Source of the DNA: Oscillospiraceae bacterium
GTDB taxonomy: Bacteria > Bacillota > Clostridia > Oscillospirales > Ruminococcaceae
DNA length: 64,000 bases
Reading direction: 5' to 3'
Assembly: GCA_017436125.1 (NCBI GenBank)
Contig: JAFSDS010000079.1
Location: forward strand, 1-64,000
Below the pieces are notes generated by a model that searched no databases, was not told where the DNA came from, and saw only the letters and a list, made by a program, of their open reading frames with translations. The translations under genes were made by a program, and so were the position numbers. Positions within the stretch are counted from its first letter, which is position 1, and the number at the start of each line of letters is the position of its first letter. This document shows positions 17,301 to 25,286 of the stretch, piece after piece.

Positions 17301-18251
17301 TTATTCAATTGCAACATAATCTTCCGGAACGGTTATGCCAAGCTGAGAACAGATATCGGCATTATATTTTTTAACGGTTTCCGGAGCAAAGCGGATATCC
17401 ATAGATGCGGGATCTGCTCCGTTTGCAAGGATCTCATATGCCATTTCACCGGCAATATAGCCAATGTCATAATAGCTGATGGAAAGAGTTGCAACGCCAA
17501 AGCCTTTGCAGGCATTTTCCTCGCCTGAAATTATCGGAACACCGGCAGGAAGTGCAACGTTGTTGATGGTTTCCGCACAGGTTGCGGCGGTGTTGTCGGT
17601 GGGGATATAAAGAACATCGGAAGAGGCGCAGGCGGTGGTCACAACGTTTGCAACGTCGTTGGTATCCGCAAAGGTAAATACTTCGCAGTTAAGGCCGGCA
17701 CCTTCAAGTTCTTCGATGATGATTTCTGCCTGATATACAGAGTTAGGTTCCGCGGAACAATATACGATACCGATGTTCTTTGCATCCGGGAAGAGTTCAA
17801 CAAGCATTGAGGCCTGCTGGTCAAGGGGAGCAAGGTCCGCGGTGCCGGTGATATTTCTTCCGGTGGCTCCGGTCCATCCGGAAATTTCAAGAGCGGTCGC
17901 ATAGTCGGTGATGGAAGTTCCGACTACAGGAATGTCGGAAGTTGCGGAAGCGGCAGCCTGGAGAGCGGCGGTTGCGTTGCCCATAATAAGGTCAACGTTT
18001 TCCGCAACAAGCTGGTTGCAGATGGTGATACAGGTTGCGGCATCGCCGGAAGCATTATGTTCAACAAATGCAACGGCATCGCCGAATTTTTCGGTAAGGG
18101 CATCTTTAAAACCCTGGGTTGCGGCGTCAAGTGCTTCGTGCTGAACAAGCTGGCAGATACCTACGCGGTACTCCGCTGCGGAAGAGCCTCCGCATGCGGT
18201 AAATGCAAGGAGCATTGTCAAAGCCATGATAACGCAGATAAGTTTTTTCAT
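17301..18251 (-). CDS. Substrate-binding lipoprotein of ABC importer (PF04392), copy 2
   Basis: About 316 residues, a close paralog of copy 1 sharing VGICQLVQHEALDAATQGF, PVVGTSITDYATALE, GTADLAPLDQQA and SAEPNSVYQ. The signal peptide ends FTACGG (lipobox Cys). The same start arrangement, GGAGGAA-ATG-AAA-ATG, is conserved, so I take the second ATG (18251). It has its own promoter (18318-18346) and a leader hairpin; no permease follows it directly, so it probably feeds the same permease and ATPase. Specificity may differ from copy 1. Confidence 0.9.
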   Translation of the reverse strand: MKKLICVIMALTMLLAFTACGGSSAAEYRVGICQLVQHEALDAATQGFKDALTEKFGDAVAFVEHNASGDAATCITICNQLVAENVDLIMGNATAALQAAASATSDIPVVGTSITDYATALEISGWTGATGRNITGTADLAPLDQQASMLVELFPDAKNIGIVYCSAEPNSVYQAEIIIEELEGAGLNCEVFTFADTNDVANVVTTACASSDVLYIPTDNTAATCAETINNVALPAGVPIISGEENACKGFGVATLSISYYDIGYIAGEMAYEILANGADPASMDIRFAPETVKKYNADICSQLGITVPEDYVAIE

Positions 18252-18270
18252 TTTCATTTCCTCCGTTTAT

Positions 18271-18306
18271 AAAGCGGCTTAAAACTTTTGCATTTCAAGC
18301 CGCTTT
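18271..18306 (-). promoter_or_regulatory. Leader hairpin before binding protein copy 2
   Basis: AAAGCGGCTT / AAGCCGCTTT, a 10-bp perfect stem with a 16-nt loop, between promoter and ribosome site and followed by ATAAAC rather than a U run. It may be a stability or regulatory stem; no leader ORF is visible here. Confidence 0.45.
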
Positions 18307-18317
18307 TGTTATTTAGA

Positions 18318-18346
18318 ATTATAGCGCTTTAAAGAGCGAAAGTCAA
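18318..18346 (-). promoter_or_regulatory. Promoter for binding protein copy 2
   Basis: Minus-strand TTGACT (18346-18341), 17-bp spacer, TATAAT (18323-18318). Confidence 0.8.
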
Positions 18347-18387
18347 GCGAAAGCAGATATATTCTATATTTTATCTACATTTATATA

Positions 18388-18424
18388 TAAAAACCGCATC
18401 CAAAAAACTTTTGGACGCGGTTTT
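18388..18424 (-). terminator. Terminator after the 18477-19202 lipoprotein gene
   Basis: AAAACCGCRTCC-type arms around AAAACTTTT with T runs; one G-T pair. Transcription from the lipoprotein gene ends here before the next promoter. Confidence 0.8.
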
Positions 18425-18476
18425 CTTTGTTTTTTCGGTTTGAGCACAGGCAAAATCCTTCGAGCATGCTCAAATA

Positions 18477-19202
18477 TCATTCTCCGGAAAGAGGCTGTCT
18501 TTCCTCGATTACGGGTTCCTCAAATACGGTCTCAAGTAAAATACTTTCTCCGTCAACATTGAGGCTATACCAGTGCATGGTGTTTTCCGCCTCTTCATAA
18601 TAACAGACAAACTCCATAGAATGGGCTTTTTTTGCTTCGCCGATAAGAACTGTTCCGTTCATGTAATAAAAAGCGCCTTCATGCTTGTAGCTGAAATCAG
18701 AAAGTTCATAAATTTCCGGATAATCAAAAGCGACTTCTACCGCGTTTCTCATCATGCTTTGAAAGCCCTGTATACGGCTATCGGTCATGATATAATCATC
18801 GGCATTATAAGGCTCATAGCCTTTGAGGTAAACGTCGGTGCCGTCTTCGCCAACTCTTACGGAAGCAACGGTGGAATCCTCGTCCATATACACGATAAAA
18901 GGATTATCCCTATAAGTAAAGCTGTATTTTTCCTCGCCGGATTCATCTTCGATTTTCGCAAAATCCTTTATAAATTCCGTGTTGATATTTATATCGGTAA
19001 GGGAAGCAAAGATACTTTCCCTTTTGGCTTCATCGGTTACAACTTCGCCGAGGAAAAGGCGGTCGTAATAATCTTCGGTATATTCGATTTCTTCTTCGGA
19101 ATCCGAAGTTTTTCCGTCATCCGGTTCTGCCGCGCAGCCTACGCAAAGCAAAACCAGAAGGCAGGCGGTAAGATATATGAAAAGTGATTTTTTAATGCTC
19201 AT
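18477..19202 (-). CDS. Lipoprotein of unknown function
   Basis: A 241-residue exported lipoprotein: signal segment SLFIYLTACLLVLLCVGC with the lipobox Cys at about residue 23, then an acidic linker (DSEEEIEYTEDYYD) and a mostly polar domain rich in beta-prone segments (TVLIGEAKKAHSMEFVCYYE). I do not recognise a family. It has its own promoter (19236-19264) and terminators on both sides. Confidence 0.75.
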   Translation of the reverse strand: MSIKKSLFIYLTACLLVLLCVGCAAEPDDGKTSDSEEEIEYTEDYYDRLFLGEVVTDEAKRESIFASLTDININTEFIKDFAKIEDESGEEKYSFTYRDNPFIVYMDEDSTVASVRVGEDGTDVYLKGYEPYNADDYIMTDSRIQGFQSMMRNAVEVAFDYPEIYELSDFSYKHEGAFYYMNGTVLIGEAKKAHSMEFVCYYEEAENTMHWYSLNVDGESILLETVFEEPVIEERQPLSGE

Positions 19203-19235
19203 TTTGTCCTCCCATAAATTATAAAGTACAATTAA

Positions 19236-19264
19236 ATTTTATAGCGCGGTACTGATAAAGTCAA
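19236..19264 (-). promoter_or_regulatory. Promoter for the 18477-19202 lipoprotein gene
   Basis: Minus-strand TTGACT (19264-19259), 17-bp spacer, TAAAAT (19241-19236), 33 bp before the ATG. Confidence 0.65.
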
Positions 19265-19291
19265 GAGGCGGGGCGCTGCTGTTTAAAAAAG

Positions 19292-19327
19292 AAAAGCCCC
19301 TTTCCGTTTTTGGAAAGGGGCTTTTTG
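19292..19327. terminator. Bidirectional terminator-like hairpin
   Basis: AGCCCCTTTCC / GGAAAGGGGCT, 11-bp stem with A and T runs. Confidence 0.8.
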
Positions 19328-19351
19328 TTTATAAACTCGGTGGAAAACGGA

Positions 19352-19411
19352 AGGAATGAATCCCTCCACCGTGCCTGCGGCAACGGTCCCCCTCCCTTTA
19401 ACAAGGGAGGC
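19352..19411. repeat. Dispersed repeat, family C (copy 1)
   Basis: Begins GAATCCCTCCACCGTGCC and ends CTCCCTTTAACAAGGGAGGC. Relatives are at 31832-31882, 35222-35360 and 60430-60480. Confidence 0.6.
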
Positions 19412-19416
19412 AAATT

Positions 19417-19464
19417 TTATTTGCAAGCTTCGTAAACTGCTACGGAAACTGCAACGGTTGCGCC
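19417..19464 (-). repeat. Third, partial copy of the GGGtGRT gene 3' end (old attachment site)
   Basis: 48 bp matching the last 15 codons plus stop of the gene at 29758-30756 with one mismatch (AAGCTT for AGGCTT); it still encodes GATVAVSVAVYEACK and a stop. Upstream identity stops abruptly. It lies 14 bp after the lipoprotein stop codon and suggests an earlier insertion event at the same target. Confidence 0.8.
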
Positions 19465-19477
19465 AAAAAACGGATTT

Positions 19478-20260
19478 TTATCCCTTGGTAACTTCCATTT
19501 TGCAGTTGGGAAGTGCGCCGTATGTTCTAAAAGTATAACCATCGGGAACCATATCATATACCTCGCAGAAGAAAGGATCTTTCCATTTGGTTCCGTTCCA
19601 TGCCTCACAGCTTACTTCAATGTTGTAGGATTTTTCCGGAATGGTAAAGAAGTCATCCTGTCCAAGCAATATTCTGTCGGTGGTATGATAGTGTACCCTG
19701 TCGTCATCGAAGGAACGGTATTCAACACTGAATCTTACGGTATATCCCGCTTCGTTACTAAAATATATAGTTCCTCCCTTATATTCCAACTGCCTTTTTT
19801 CTTCATCAGTCAATTTTGCATATTCATCGATTTCGTTTCTGTAAGCAGATGCAAAATCAGCGCTTTCCTCTATAAATTTATTGTATAAAGCTGTATGCTC
19901 ATTATATAAACGTATTTGACTGCTCGCTAAAGGGTCATTCCACATGTGAATCTCAAAAAATGCAATATTAGATTCCAACTGAGTTATTAAAAAATCGACC
20001 CTATGTTCTGCGTCTTCCGAATAATAATAACTCCAATAATCCATGGCGTCAGGGTTTTCTTCACACAGTCTTACTACGTCATCACGCATGGCGATCATTT
20101 CAGCAAGCATTGCGTCCATTTCTTCCAGAGTGAGGTCGGAATCCCTTGCGGCGGTTCCCCGGAGCATTGCAGTTTCTTCCTCTTCGGAATTTGAACAAGC
20201 GGTAAAAAAAGAAGTCACAGCCAAAATTACAGCAAGAAAAAGTATAAAACTTCGCTTCAT
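19478..20260 (-). CDS. Lipoprotein of unknown function lying between two attachment-site copies
   Basis: About 260 residues. Signal segment SFILFLAVILAVTSFFTAC with lipobox Cys at about residue 22, then an acidic, partly coiled-coil stretch (LTLEEMDAMLAEMIAMRDDV) and a beta-rich C-terminal part (GGTIYFSNEAGYTVRFSVEY). The start at 20260 follows AAAGGATGTG; the longer frame lacks a ribosome site. No family recognised. It is flanked by copies of the GGGtGRT gene end, so it may be cargo left by an older element or an original neighbour of that gene. Confidence 0.75.
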   Translation of the reverse strand: MKRSFILFLAVILAVTSFFTACSNSEEEETAMLRGTAARDSDLTLEEMDAMLAEMIAMRDDVVRLCEENPDAMDYWSYYYSEDAEHRVDFLITQLESNIAFFEIHMWNDPLASSQIRLYNEHTALYNKFIEESADFASAYRNEIDEYAKLTDEEKRQLEYKGGTIYFSNEAGYTVRFSVEYRSFDDDRVHYHTTDRILLGQDDFFTIPEKSYNIEVSCEAWNGTKWKDPFFCEVYDMVPDGYTFRTYGALPNCKMEVTKG

Positions 20261-20293
20261 ATTTTTCACATCCTTTATCGTTTGTTTAACTGC

Positions 20294-20323
20294 ATTATAC
20301 ATAAAATATAATTTTTCAGTCAA
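20294..20323 (-). promoter_or_regulatory. Promoter for the 19478-20260 lipoprotein gene
   Basis: Minus-strand TTGACT (20323-20318), 18-bp spacer, TATAAT (20299-20294). Confidence 0.65.
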
Positions 20324-20379
20324 TACATTTTGTTATTTTTACAAATTATTCTTAAAAAGCCATTTCTATTGTTCAAAAG

Positions 20380-20419
20380 AAAAAGCTCCCGGCCGTGACA
20401 GTCAGGAGCTTTTGTTTTT
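20380..20419. terminator. Terminator, probably the original one of the GGGtGRT operon
   Basis: AAAAGCTCC / GGAGCTTTT stem with T runs both ways, 24-63 bp beyond the left copy of the GGGtGRT stop codon. Before insertion of the element it would have directly followed that gene. Confidence 0.75.
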
Positions 20420-20442
20420 GGCTTATTTATGCCGTTTTTTTA

Positions 20443-20519
20443 GCTTATTTGCAGGCTTCGTAAACTGCTACGGAAACTGCAACGGTTGCGCCGACCATGG
20501 GGTTGTTGCCCATGCCGAT
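20443..20519 (-). repeat. Left attachment site (attL)
   Basis: 77 bp identical to 29756-29832. The match continues for about 19 bp to 20538 with only synonymous differences (VEMMG codons GTA GAA ATG ATG GGT against GTC GAG ATG ATG GGC), so the element carries a longer gene end captured from a related host. Confidence 0.9.
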
Positions 20520-20688
20520 GAGACCCATCATTTCTACATAAAAGTTCGCCGAGGGCAAACTTTTGGCTTACTTATGCGGTTAAAGCACAACCTTTCCAAG
20601 TGCAATGAGGCACATCTTTTGCACATATCTATTATACCTTCCTTGTAGTTTTTATCAACCCACCTTTCCCAAAAACGCACCAACAAGA

Positions 20689-20735
20689 ACATTAAGAAAC
20701 AATAAAAAACATCTTATTACATTAAGGAACAATAA
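20689..20735. repeat. Paired 17-bp direct repeats near the left end
   Basis: ACATTAAGAAACAATAA (20689-20705) and ACATTAAGGAACAATAA (20719-20735), spaced 30 bp, about three helical turns. They are candidate integrase arm sites. The rest of 20520-20788 holds no gene. Confidence 0.5.
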
Positions 20736-20788
20736 CGGAATATTAACGAGCATCAGCGAGCATTTACAAAGAAAAAGGGAAGAAGTTC

Positions 20789-21811
20789 TCACTTCTCCCC
20801 ATCATCATTATACAACTCATAAAGTCGCTTAACATATTTTTTCATTTCGGCAACAGCCTTTTCATCACCGACAATCCTCATTCTTGCTCCAAAAGTAAAG
20901 ACCCAAGCATAGAACGGAGGGCTTAATTCAACATTGACATTCACAATAATATGCTCGTCATCACCGACTATTGGACGATACAGAACATCTTTGCCGAACT
21001 TATCAACTACGGCATCAAAAAGGTTCTTTCTAATGCGAAGGCTTACCTTATGAGGCTCGCCCCTAAACATATCAAACACTTTTGCCTCTTGGCGAACAAT
21101 GTCATTCTTTCGGTAAAGTTCTGTTCCGTCTCTCGCTTCAAGGAGAGGGTCTGCGACAGCATACATTCTATCAACCCTGAATGTCCTGAACTTGCCAGTT
21201 TCGGTTATGTAAGCGTAGAGATACTGATTTCCACCACTCCACACAAGGGCGAAAGGGCTTACAATATATTTATCACCCTTCTTTGAATACTTCACTCCGT
21301 CTTGGCGGTCAGGCCAGTAGTGGGCGTATTTGAAGGTGATTTTTCGGTTATTCATTATGGCGTGATGTATTTTGTCAGCACCCTCAATGGCAGTTTCATT
21401 CATACTCTTGGCTCTGTCAGCGACAAAAGAAGTTCTGCTCAATGAGTTTCTACCTTCGGCATCAGTAAATTGTTTCAGTTTGGTTGTTAATTCTTCGGCT
21501 CTCTTTTGAGGCACGAACTTCAAGGACTGAACGCCGTCAATGAGAATGCGTATATCATCATAATTGAAAGTTGGGTTGCTGACATAGTAGCCAACCTTGC
21601 CTGTTTTATCAAGAACTATGTCATAGCCCAAATCACGCAATCTCTCAAAGTCAGCGTAAATAGATTTGCGTTCGGCGGGTATTCCATTTTCGGCAAGGTG
21701 TTTTATAATCTGCTCCATACTCACTTTATGCTTTGGGCTTGAATGAGAACAGAGATAATCACGCAGAACCATAAGTTTTACGCCTTGCTCATAATGTCTC
21801 CCTTTTGGCAT
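20789..21811 (-). CDS. WYL-domain transcriptional regulator
   Basis: A 340-residue regulator. The N-terminal winged helix (MPKGRHYEQGVKLMVLRDYL, then KSIYADFERLRDLGYDI) binds DNA; the WYL domain (about 145-235, with KITFKYAHYW and GNQYLYAYITETGKFRTFRVDRM) senses a ligand or nucleic acid; a WCX tail follows. Start at 21811 after TTTTGGAGGTG. The gene is divergent from the methyltransferase across 125 bp. WYL proteins of this shape often regulate phage-defence operons, which fits the neighbouring restriction genes. Confidence 0.9.
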   Translation of the reverse strand: MPKGRHYEQGVKLMVLRDYLCSHSSPKHKVSMEQIIKHLAENGIPAERKSIYADFERLRDLGYDIVLDKTGKVGYYVSNPTFNYDDIRILIDGVQSLKFVPQKRAEELTTKLKQFTDAEGRNSLSRTSFVADRAKSMNETAIEGADKIHHAIMNNRKITFKYAHYWPDRQDGVKYSKKGDKYIVSPFALVWSGGNQYLYAYITETGKFRTFRVDRMYAVADPLLEARDGTELYRKNDIVRQEAKVFDMFRGEPHKVSLRIRKNLFDAVVDKFGKDVLYRPIVGDDEHIIVNVNVELSPPFYAWVFTFGARMRIVGDEKAVAEMKKYVKRLYELYNDDGEK

Positions 21812-21839
21812 TAAAACACCTCCAAAAGATGATAAAAAC

Positions 21840-21900
21840 AGTATAGCACAAAAAAAGTAATTAAAAAAGTATGGCCATTTAAAGTGTTGCGTGTTATACT
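21840..21900. promoter_or_regulatory. Divergent promoter region of WYL regulator and methyltransferase
   Basis: Extended -10 boxes face away from each other: minus-strand TGCTATACT (TATACT at 21845-21840) and plus-strand TGTTATACT (TATACT at 21895-21900). The -35 boxes are weak, as expected for regulated promoters. The AT-rich stretch between them is where the WYL protein could bind. Confidence 0.5.
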
Positions 21901-21936
21901 TTATTTGTGTAATTGTTTGTATTTTGAGAGGTTTGA

Positions 21937-23043
21937 ATGAGTTATAAGATTTTTTCTTTCTTTTCAGGAAGTGGATTTCTTGATTTAGGCTTTGAAAAAA
22001 GTGGATATTTAGTTGAGTTTGTAAACGAATTCTATAATCCATTTTTAAATGCTTATAAATATTCAAGAGAAAAGATGGGTTTAAGAAAACCTAAATATGG
22101 CTATTGGAATACTGATATAAATGAGTATTTAGGCCAGCGCAAGGAAGAATTGCGTGGTTTTATAAACGATGCTCAAATTGATGGTTCTTTGGTTGGATTT
22201 ATAGGTGGTCCTCCTTGCCCTGATTTCTCTGTGGCAGGAAAAAACAGAGGAAGAAATGGTGACAATGGTAAACTTTCTTTATCCTATGTTAATTTAATAA
22301 TTGAACAAAAACCTGATTTCTTCTTGTTTGAAAATGTAAAAGGCTTATGGAAAACAGCAAGACATAGAGCATTTTTTGAAGAACTCAAAACAATGCTCCA
22401 TAAAGCTGGTTATAGCACTACAGAACGCTTAACAAACTCTTTGGAGTTTGGCGTAGGTCAAGACAGAGATAGAATTTTATTGGTCGGAATAAGAAATAAT
22501 TTGCTCGGATCAGATTTAGCAACAGATAATAAAATACTTTCTTTCCCTTGGGAAAAAAATATAAAGTATGATTTAGCAAGTATTAAAAATATGCCTTGGC
22601 CCGAAACAACACCTTATATTGAAGGTAGTGAACTTGTTTGTCCTTCGCAGATACAAAAAGAACTTACTGTTCAATATTGGTTTGAGAAGAATGATGTTAA
22701 AAATCATAATAACGCAAATGACTTTTTTGTTCCAAGAGCGGGCCTTACAAGAATGGAAGTCGTTTTGGAAGGCGATGTTTCAAGGAAATCCTACAAAAGA
22801 TTACATAGGTGGCGTTATTCTCCCACAGTAGCATATGGTAATAATGAAGTTCATCTTCACCCTTATCTTTCAAGGAGATTGTCAGTTTCCGAAGCCTTAG
22901 CGTTACAATCTTTACCAAAAGAGTTTGAACTTCCGAACGAAATGACACTATCTGATATGTTTAAAACTGTTGGAAATGGTGTTCCATATCTTTTATCCAA
23001 AGGTATAGCATTAACATTAAAGGAGTATTTGGAGGGGATATAA
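21937..23043 (+). CDS. DNA (cytosine-5)-methyltransferase
   Basis: A 368-residue type II modification enzyme. Motif I FSFFSGSGFLDLGFE (AdoMet binding, about 6-20), motif IV GGPPCPDFSVAGKNRG (catalytic Cys, about 90), motif VI FFLFENVKGL, motif VIII GQDRDRILLVGI, and C-terminal motif X VGNGVPY. It methylates a short target that I cannot name, protecting it from the nuclease encoded next. The stop codon directly abuts the next ATG. Codon use is very AT-rich, more so than the rest of the element, suggesting separate acquisition. Confidence 0.95.
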   Translation: MSYKIFSFFSGSGFLDLGFEKSGYLVEFVNEFYNPFLNAYKYSREKMGLRKPKYGYWNTDINEYLGQRKEELRGFINDAQIDGSLVGFIGGPPCPDFSVAGKNRGRNGDNGKLSLSYVNLIIEQKPDFFLFENVKGLWKTARHRAFFEELKTMLHKAGYSTTERLTNSLEFGVGQDRDRILLVGIRNNLLGSDLATDNKILSFPWEKNIKYDLASIKNMPWPETTPYIEGSELVCPSQIQKELTVQYWFEKNDVKNHNNANDFFVPRAGLTRMEVVLEGDVSRKSYKRLHRWRYSPTVAYGNNEVHLHPYLSRRLSVSEALALQSLPKEFELPNEMTLSDMFKTVGNGVPYLLSKGIALTLKEYLEGI

Positions 23044-24120
23044 ATGGCAAAACTAACTGGTTATAATTTAGTTTCGTTTATTAATCAATTAGATAAAAAC
23101 CAGTGTTACAATTATATTAACCCATCTACAAAAGGTTTAATCAAAATTACAAGAGTTAATCTTCCTGATGGCCCTATTTACATCAAGAGATGGAACCCTT
23201 CAAAAGGTGAGACCGAAACAGGGGCCGAAGAGTCTCCTATTTCAACCGAAATGATTTGGCGAGTAGCAAATGCTATTTTTGAAAATCAACCTATAAATAT
23301 AGACCGCATATTAGGCGGTAGTTATAATACAAGGTCTGTATTAGAAAGTCTCCTCGCCCATACACCACAATTTTACTACTGCTATCCTGGTCGTATCTTT
23401 GACATATGTGGTCAAACTACTATTGAAGCTGGACACAAACACATTGTTTGGGTTCCATCTGAACCCCATGCTAATGGGGTATTATTAAAAAAAGAAACTG
23501 ATGTTGCTATTTCTGAAATACCCACAAGCGCGGCAGTTTATGAAGCACTTACAATTCCTGATACACTTTCTGATGGTATTGATGTTGAAGTAGCACGCCG
23601 CCACACCCAAATACAAATAGCATTATATTTAATAGGTTTACAGCTTGGATATAGGACTTGGATTGCTCAAAATGACTATGGAATAAGTTATCAAGGCAGA
23701 GCATTAGTTGAACACGAAGGTATTATCTCAAATCTTCAAAACGAAAACCTTGTTGGTCCTTATGATGGCGCAGTAAGCGCAGGTCTTTTTATAGATTGTA
23801 TTTGGTTTAAGAATGGAAGATTGATGCCTGCTGTTATGGAAGTTGAACATACGACAGGAGTAACAAGTGGTTTAACAAGAATGTTGAACTTCTCAAAGAA
23901 AATCCCCCCAATAAGAACAAGATATGTTATTGTCGCACCAGACGAAGACAGAGAACATGTAATAAATGAAGCAAATAAGGAAATGTTTAGGGAATTAGAT
24001 GTTCGTTTTTTTCCTTATTCTGCTGTTGAAGAATTATATGCTCTATGCCAAAGAAGACATATTAAAGGCATAACAGAGGAGTTCCTTGATTGTTATATGG
24101 AACCTGTTTTGATACAGTAA
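23044..24120 (+). CDS. Probable type II restriction endonuclease
   Basis: A 358-residue protein beginning at the base after the methyltransferase stop, with GGAGGGG in the end of that gene as ribosome site. A likely PD-(D/E)xK-type core is DCIWFKNGRLMPAVMEVEHT (about 254-273), with the Asp and the two acidic residues of EVEH. Clusters such as SVLESLLAHTPQFYYCYPGR lie in the N-terminal half. Pairing with the methyltransferase makes restriction the likely role; specificity and exact family are unknown. Confidence 0.75.
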   Translation: MAKLTGYNLVSFINQLDKNQCYNYINPSTKGLIKITRVNLPDGPIYIKRWNPSKGETETGAEESPISTEMIWRVANAIFENQPINIDRILGGSYNTRSVLESLLAHTPQFYYCYPGRIFDICGQTTIEAGHKHIVWVPSEPHANGVLLKKETDVAISEIPTSAAVYEALTIPDTLSDGIDVEVARRHTQIQIALYLIGLQLGYRTWIAQNDYGISYQGRALVEHEGIISNLQNENLVGPYDGAVSAGLFIDCIWFKNGRLMPAVMEVEHTTGVTSGLTRMLNFSKKIPPIRTRYVIVAPDEDREHVINEANKEMFRELDVRFFPYSAVEELYALCQRRHIKGITEEFLDCYMEPVLIQ

Positions 24121-24145
24121 AAGGAGAGGCTTCGCCTCTCCTTTT
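24119..24145. terminator. Bidirectional terminator after the restriction gene
   Basis: AAGGAGAGGC / GCCTCTCCTT with a TTC loop, starting at the stop codon, between convergent transcripts. Confidence 0.85.
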
Positions 24146-24288
24146 TATTTTTCTTCTTTAAAACCTATTAGTTGTGCTCCTTTTTGAGATAAATAAAGTT
24201 TCATAGCGGCTTCGAAATCAGAAAACTTAAAATCAACATATCCATCTTCTTTAATAATTCTTACAATATATACATTTTCCTCTTCCAT
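24145..24288 (-). CDS. 47-residue small protein encoded after the serine recombinase
   Basis: Starts MEEENVYIVRIIKEDGYVDF and ends IGFKEEK. Its ATG lies one base after the recombinase stop and has AAGGAGAG as ribosome site, so it is very likely translated. No family recognised; the sequence suggests a small alpha/beta fold. Confidence 0.6.
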   Translation of the reverse strand: MEEENVYIVRIIKEDGYVDFKFSDFEAAMKLYLSQKGAQLIGFKEEK

Positions 24289-24289
24289 A

Positions 24290-24886
24290 TTAACTCTCCT
24301 TGCGTTCCAAAAGTTCAAGATACTTGTAAATTGTAGTTCTGCTCATTCCACAAACTCTCGCAAGTTCGCTTAAATTGAGTTGCTTGTTTTTGTATGAGGG
24401 ATAATGCTTGTAAAAAATGCTTGGGATTTGGTCTTTTGTGAGGTGAGGCCTTCCGATCGCAACACCCTTTGCCTTTGCGTTCGCCATTCCGCTTTTTACT
24501 CTGCTTCGTATAATTCGCAATTCTAATTCTGCGAAAACGCCGCTCATTTGTATAAAAGCATTTGTCATTGGGTCAAGTTCGCCATTGGAGCAATCAACAT
24601 TTATGCTCCCCACAATGTAAAGGCGAAGGTGCTTTTCTTTTACTTTCTCAATAATTTCACAGAGTTGCTTTGTGCTTCTCGCAAGTCTTGAAACTTCAAG
24701 GGTATAAATAGCATCGCCCTCTTTTGCGTTTTCAAGTAGCGTGCTCAACTCTTGCTTAACAACAGCATCTCCGTGCTCATACTCTAAATATACACTTTCC
24801 GCTCCTGCGTTTTTGAGTTCTCGCACTTGTCGCTGAATGTCTTGTTTATCTTCGTTGGTGCTACAACGAGCATACCCATAAATCAC
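24290..24886 (-). CDS. Serine recombinase (resolvase/invertase family)
   Basis: A 198-residue site-specific recombinase. The catalytic Ser is in YARCSTNEDKQ (about residue 9), followed by YTLEVSRLARSTKQL and the E-helix region AELELRIIRSRVKSGMANAKAKG. The C-terminal helix-turn-helix is LARVCGMSRTTIYKYLELL. It could resolve element multimers or invert a segment; no target site is identified. It lies in the minus-strand operon led by the gene at 25287-25565. Confidence 0.93.
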   Translation of the reverse strand: MIYGYARCSTNEDKQDIQRQVRELKNAGAESVYLEYEHGDAVVKQELSTLLENAKEGDAIYTLEVSRLARSTKQLCEIIEKVKEKHLRLYIVGSINVDCSNGELDPMTNAFIQMSGVFAELELRIIRSRVKSGMANAKAKGVAIGRPHLTKDQIPSIFYKHYPSYKNKQLNLSELARVCGMSRTTIYKYLELLERKES

Positions 24887-24889
24887 TTT

Positions 24890-25189
24890 TTACTCCTCCT
24901 CTCCAATAGAACAAAGTTGAGGTTTATATTCTCCAATAGCGTCAAGAACCAAGCCCACACCAAGGCGAAAACCCTCAATAAATGTCTCTCTGCTCTCAAT
25001 GTTATAGAGTTCTGCTTGCTTCAAAGACATATCATCAAACTGCTTTTTCTGTTCGGTGCTCATATCTTCCAAGAACTTCTCTGTCTCGCAAGAGAGGTTA
25101 TGAATAAGTTTGTGATATTGGCTGTCTTTTCTAATTGCCTTTTGGTTCGGTCTTATGTTTCCATTCCACAGTTCCTCAATAAAGAACAT
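24890..25189 (-). CDS. DUF6809-like small protein
   Basis: A 99-residue acidic helical protein starting MFFIEELWNGNIRPNQKAI and containing ETFIEGFRLGVGLVLDAIGE, matching the pattern of small proteins found next to recombinases in Firmicute mobile elements. The ATG at 25189 follows AAGGAGGC; the longer frame to 25228 reads through a repeat. It ends 3 bp before the recombinase start. Function unknown. Confidence 0.7.
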   Translation of the reverse strand: MFFIEELWNGNIRPNQKAIRKDSQYHKLIHNLSCETEKFLEDMSTEQKKQFDDMSLKQAELYNIESRETFIEGFRLGVGLVLDAIGEYKPQLCSIGEEE

Positions 25190-25210
25190 TTCGGCTGCCT
25201 CCTTCTTTTT

Positions 25211-25269
25211 AAGTTGAACTATTAACAAGATAACTTTTTATAATATTTCGTGTGTCAATAGTTTGACTT
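25211..25269. repeat. Element-specific intergenic repeat, family E (inverted pair)
   Basis: AAGTTGAACTAT on the left and ATAGTTTGACTT on the right are near-inverted copies 35 bp apart; inside is TATAATATTTCGTGTGTCAA. A related pair is at 27550-27611 and a half copy at 25985-26003. It lies between two genes of one operon. Confidence 0.6.
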
Positions 25270-25286
25270 TGTTTTGGTTCTCTGCC

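Noticed and set aside
24290..24886. Serine recombinase as the integrase of the element
   Set aside because: It lies in the middle of the element and is a short resolvase type; the tyrosine integrase beside attR is the better candidate.
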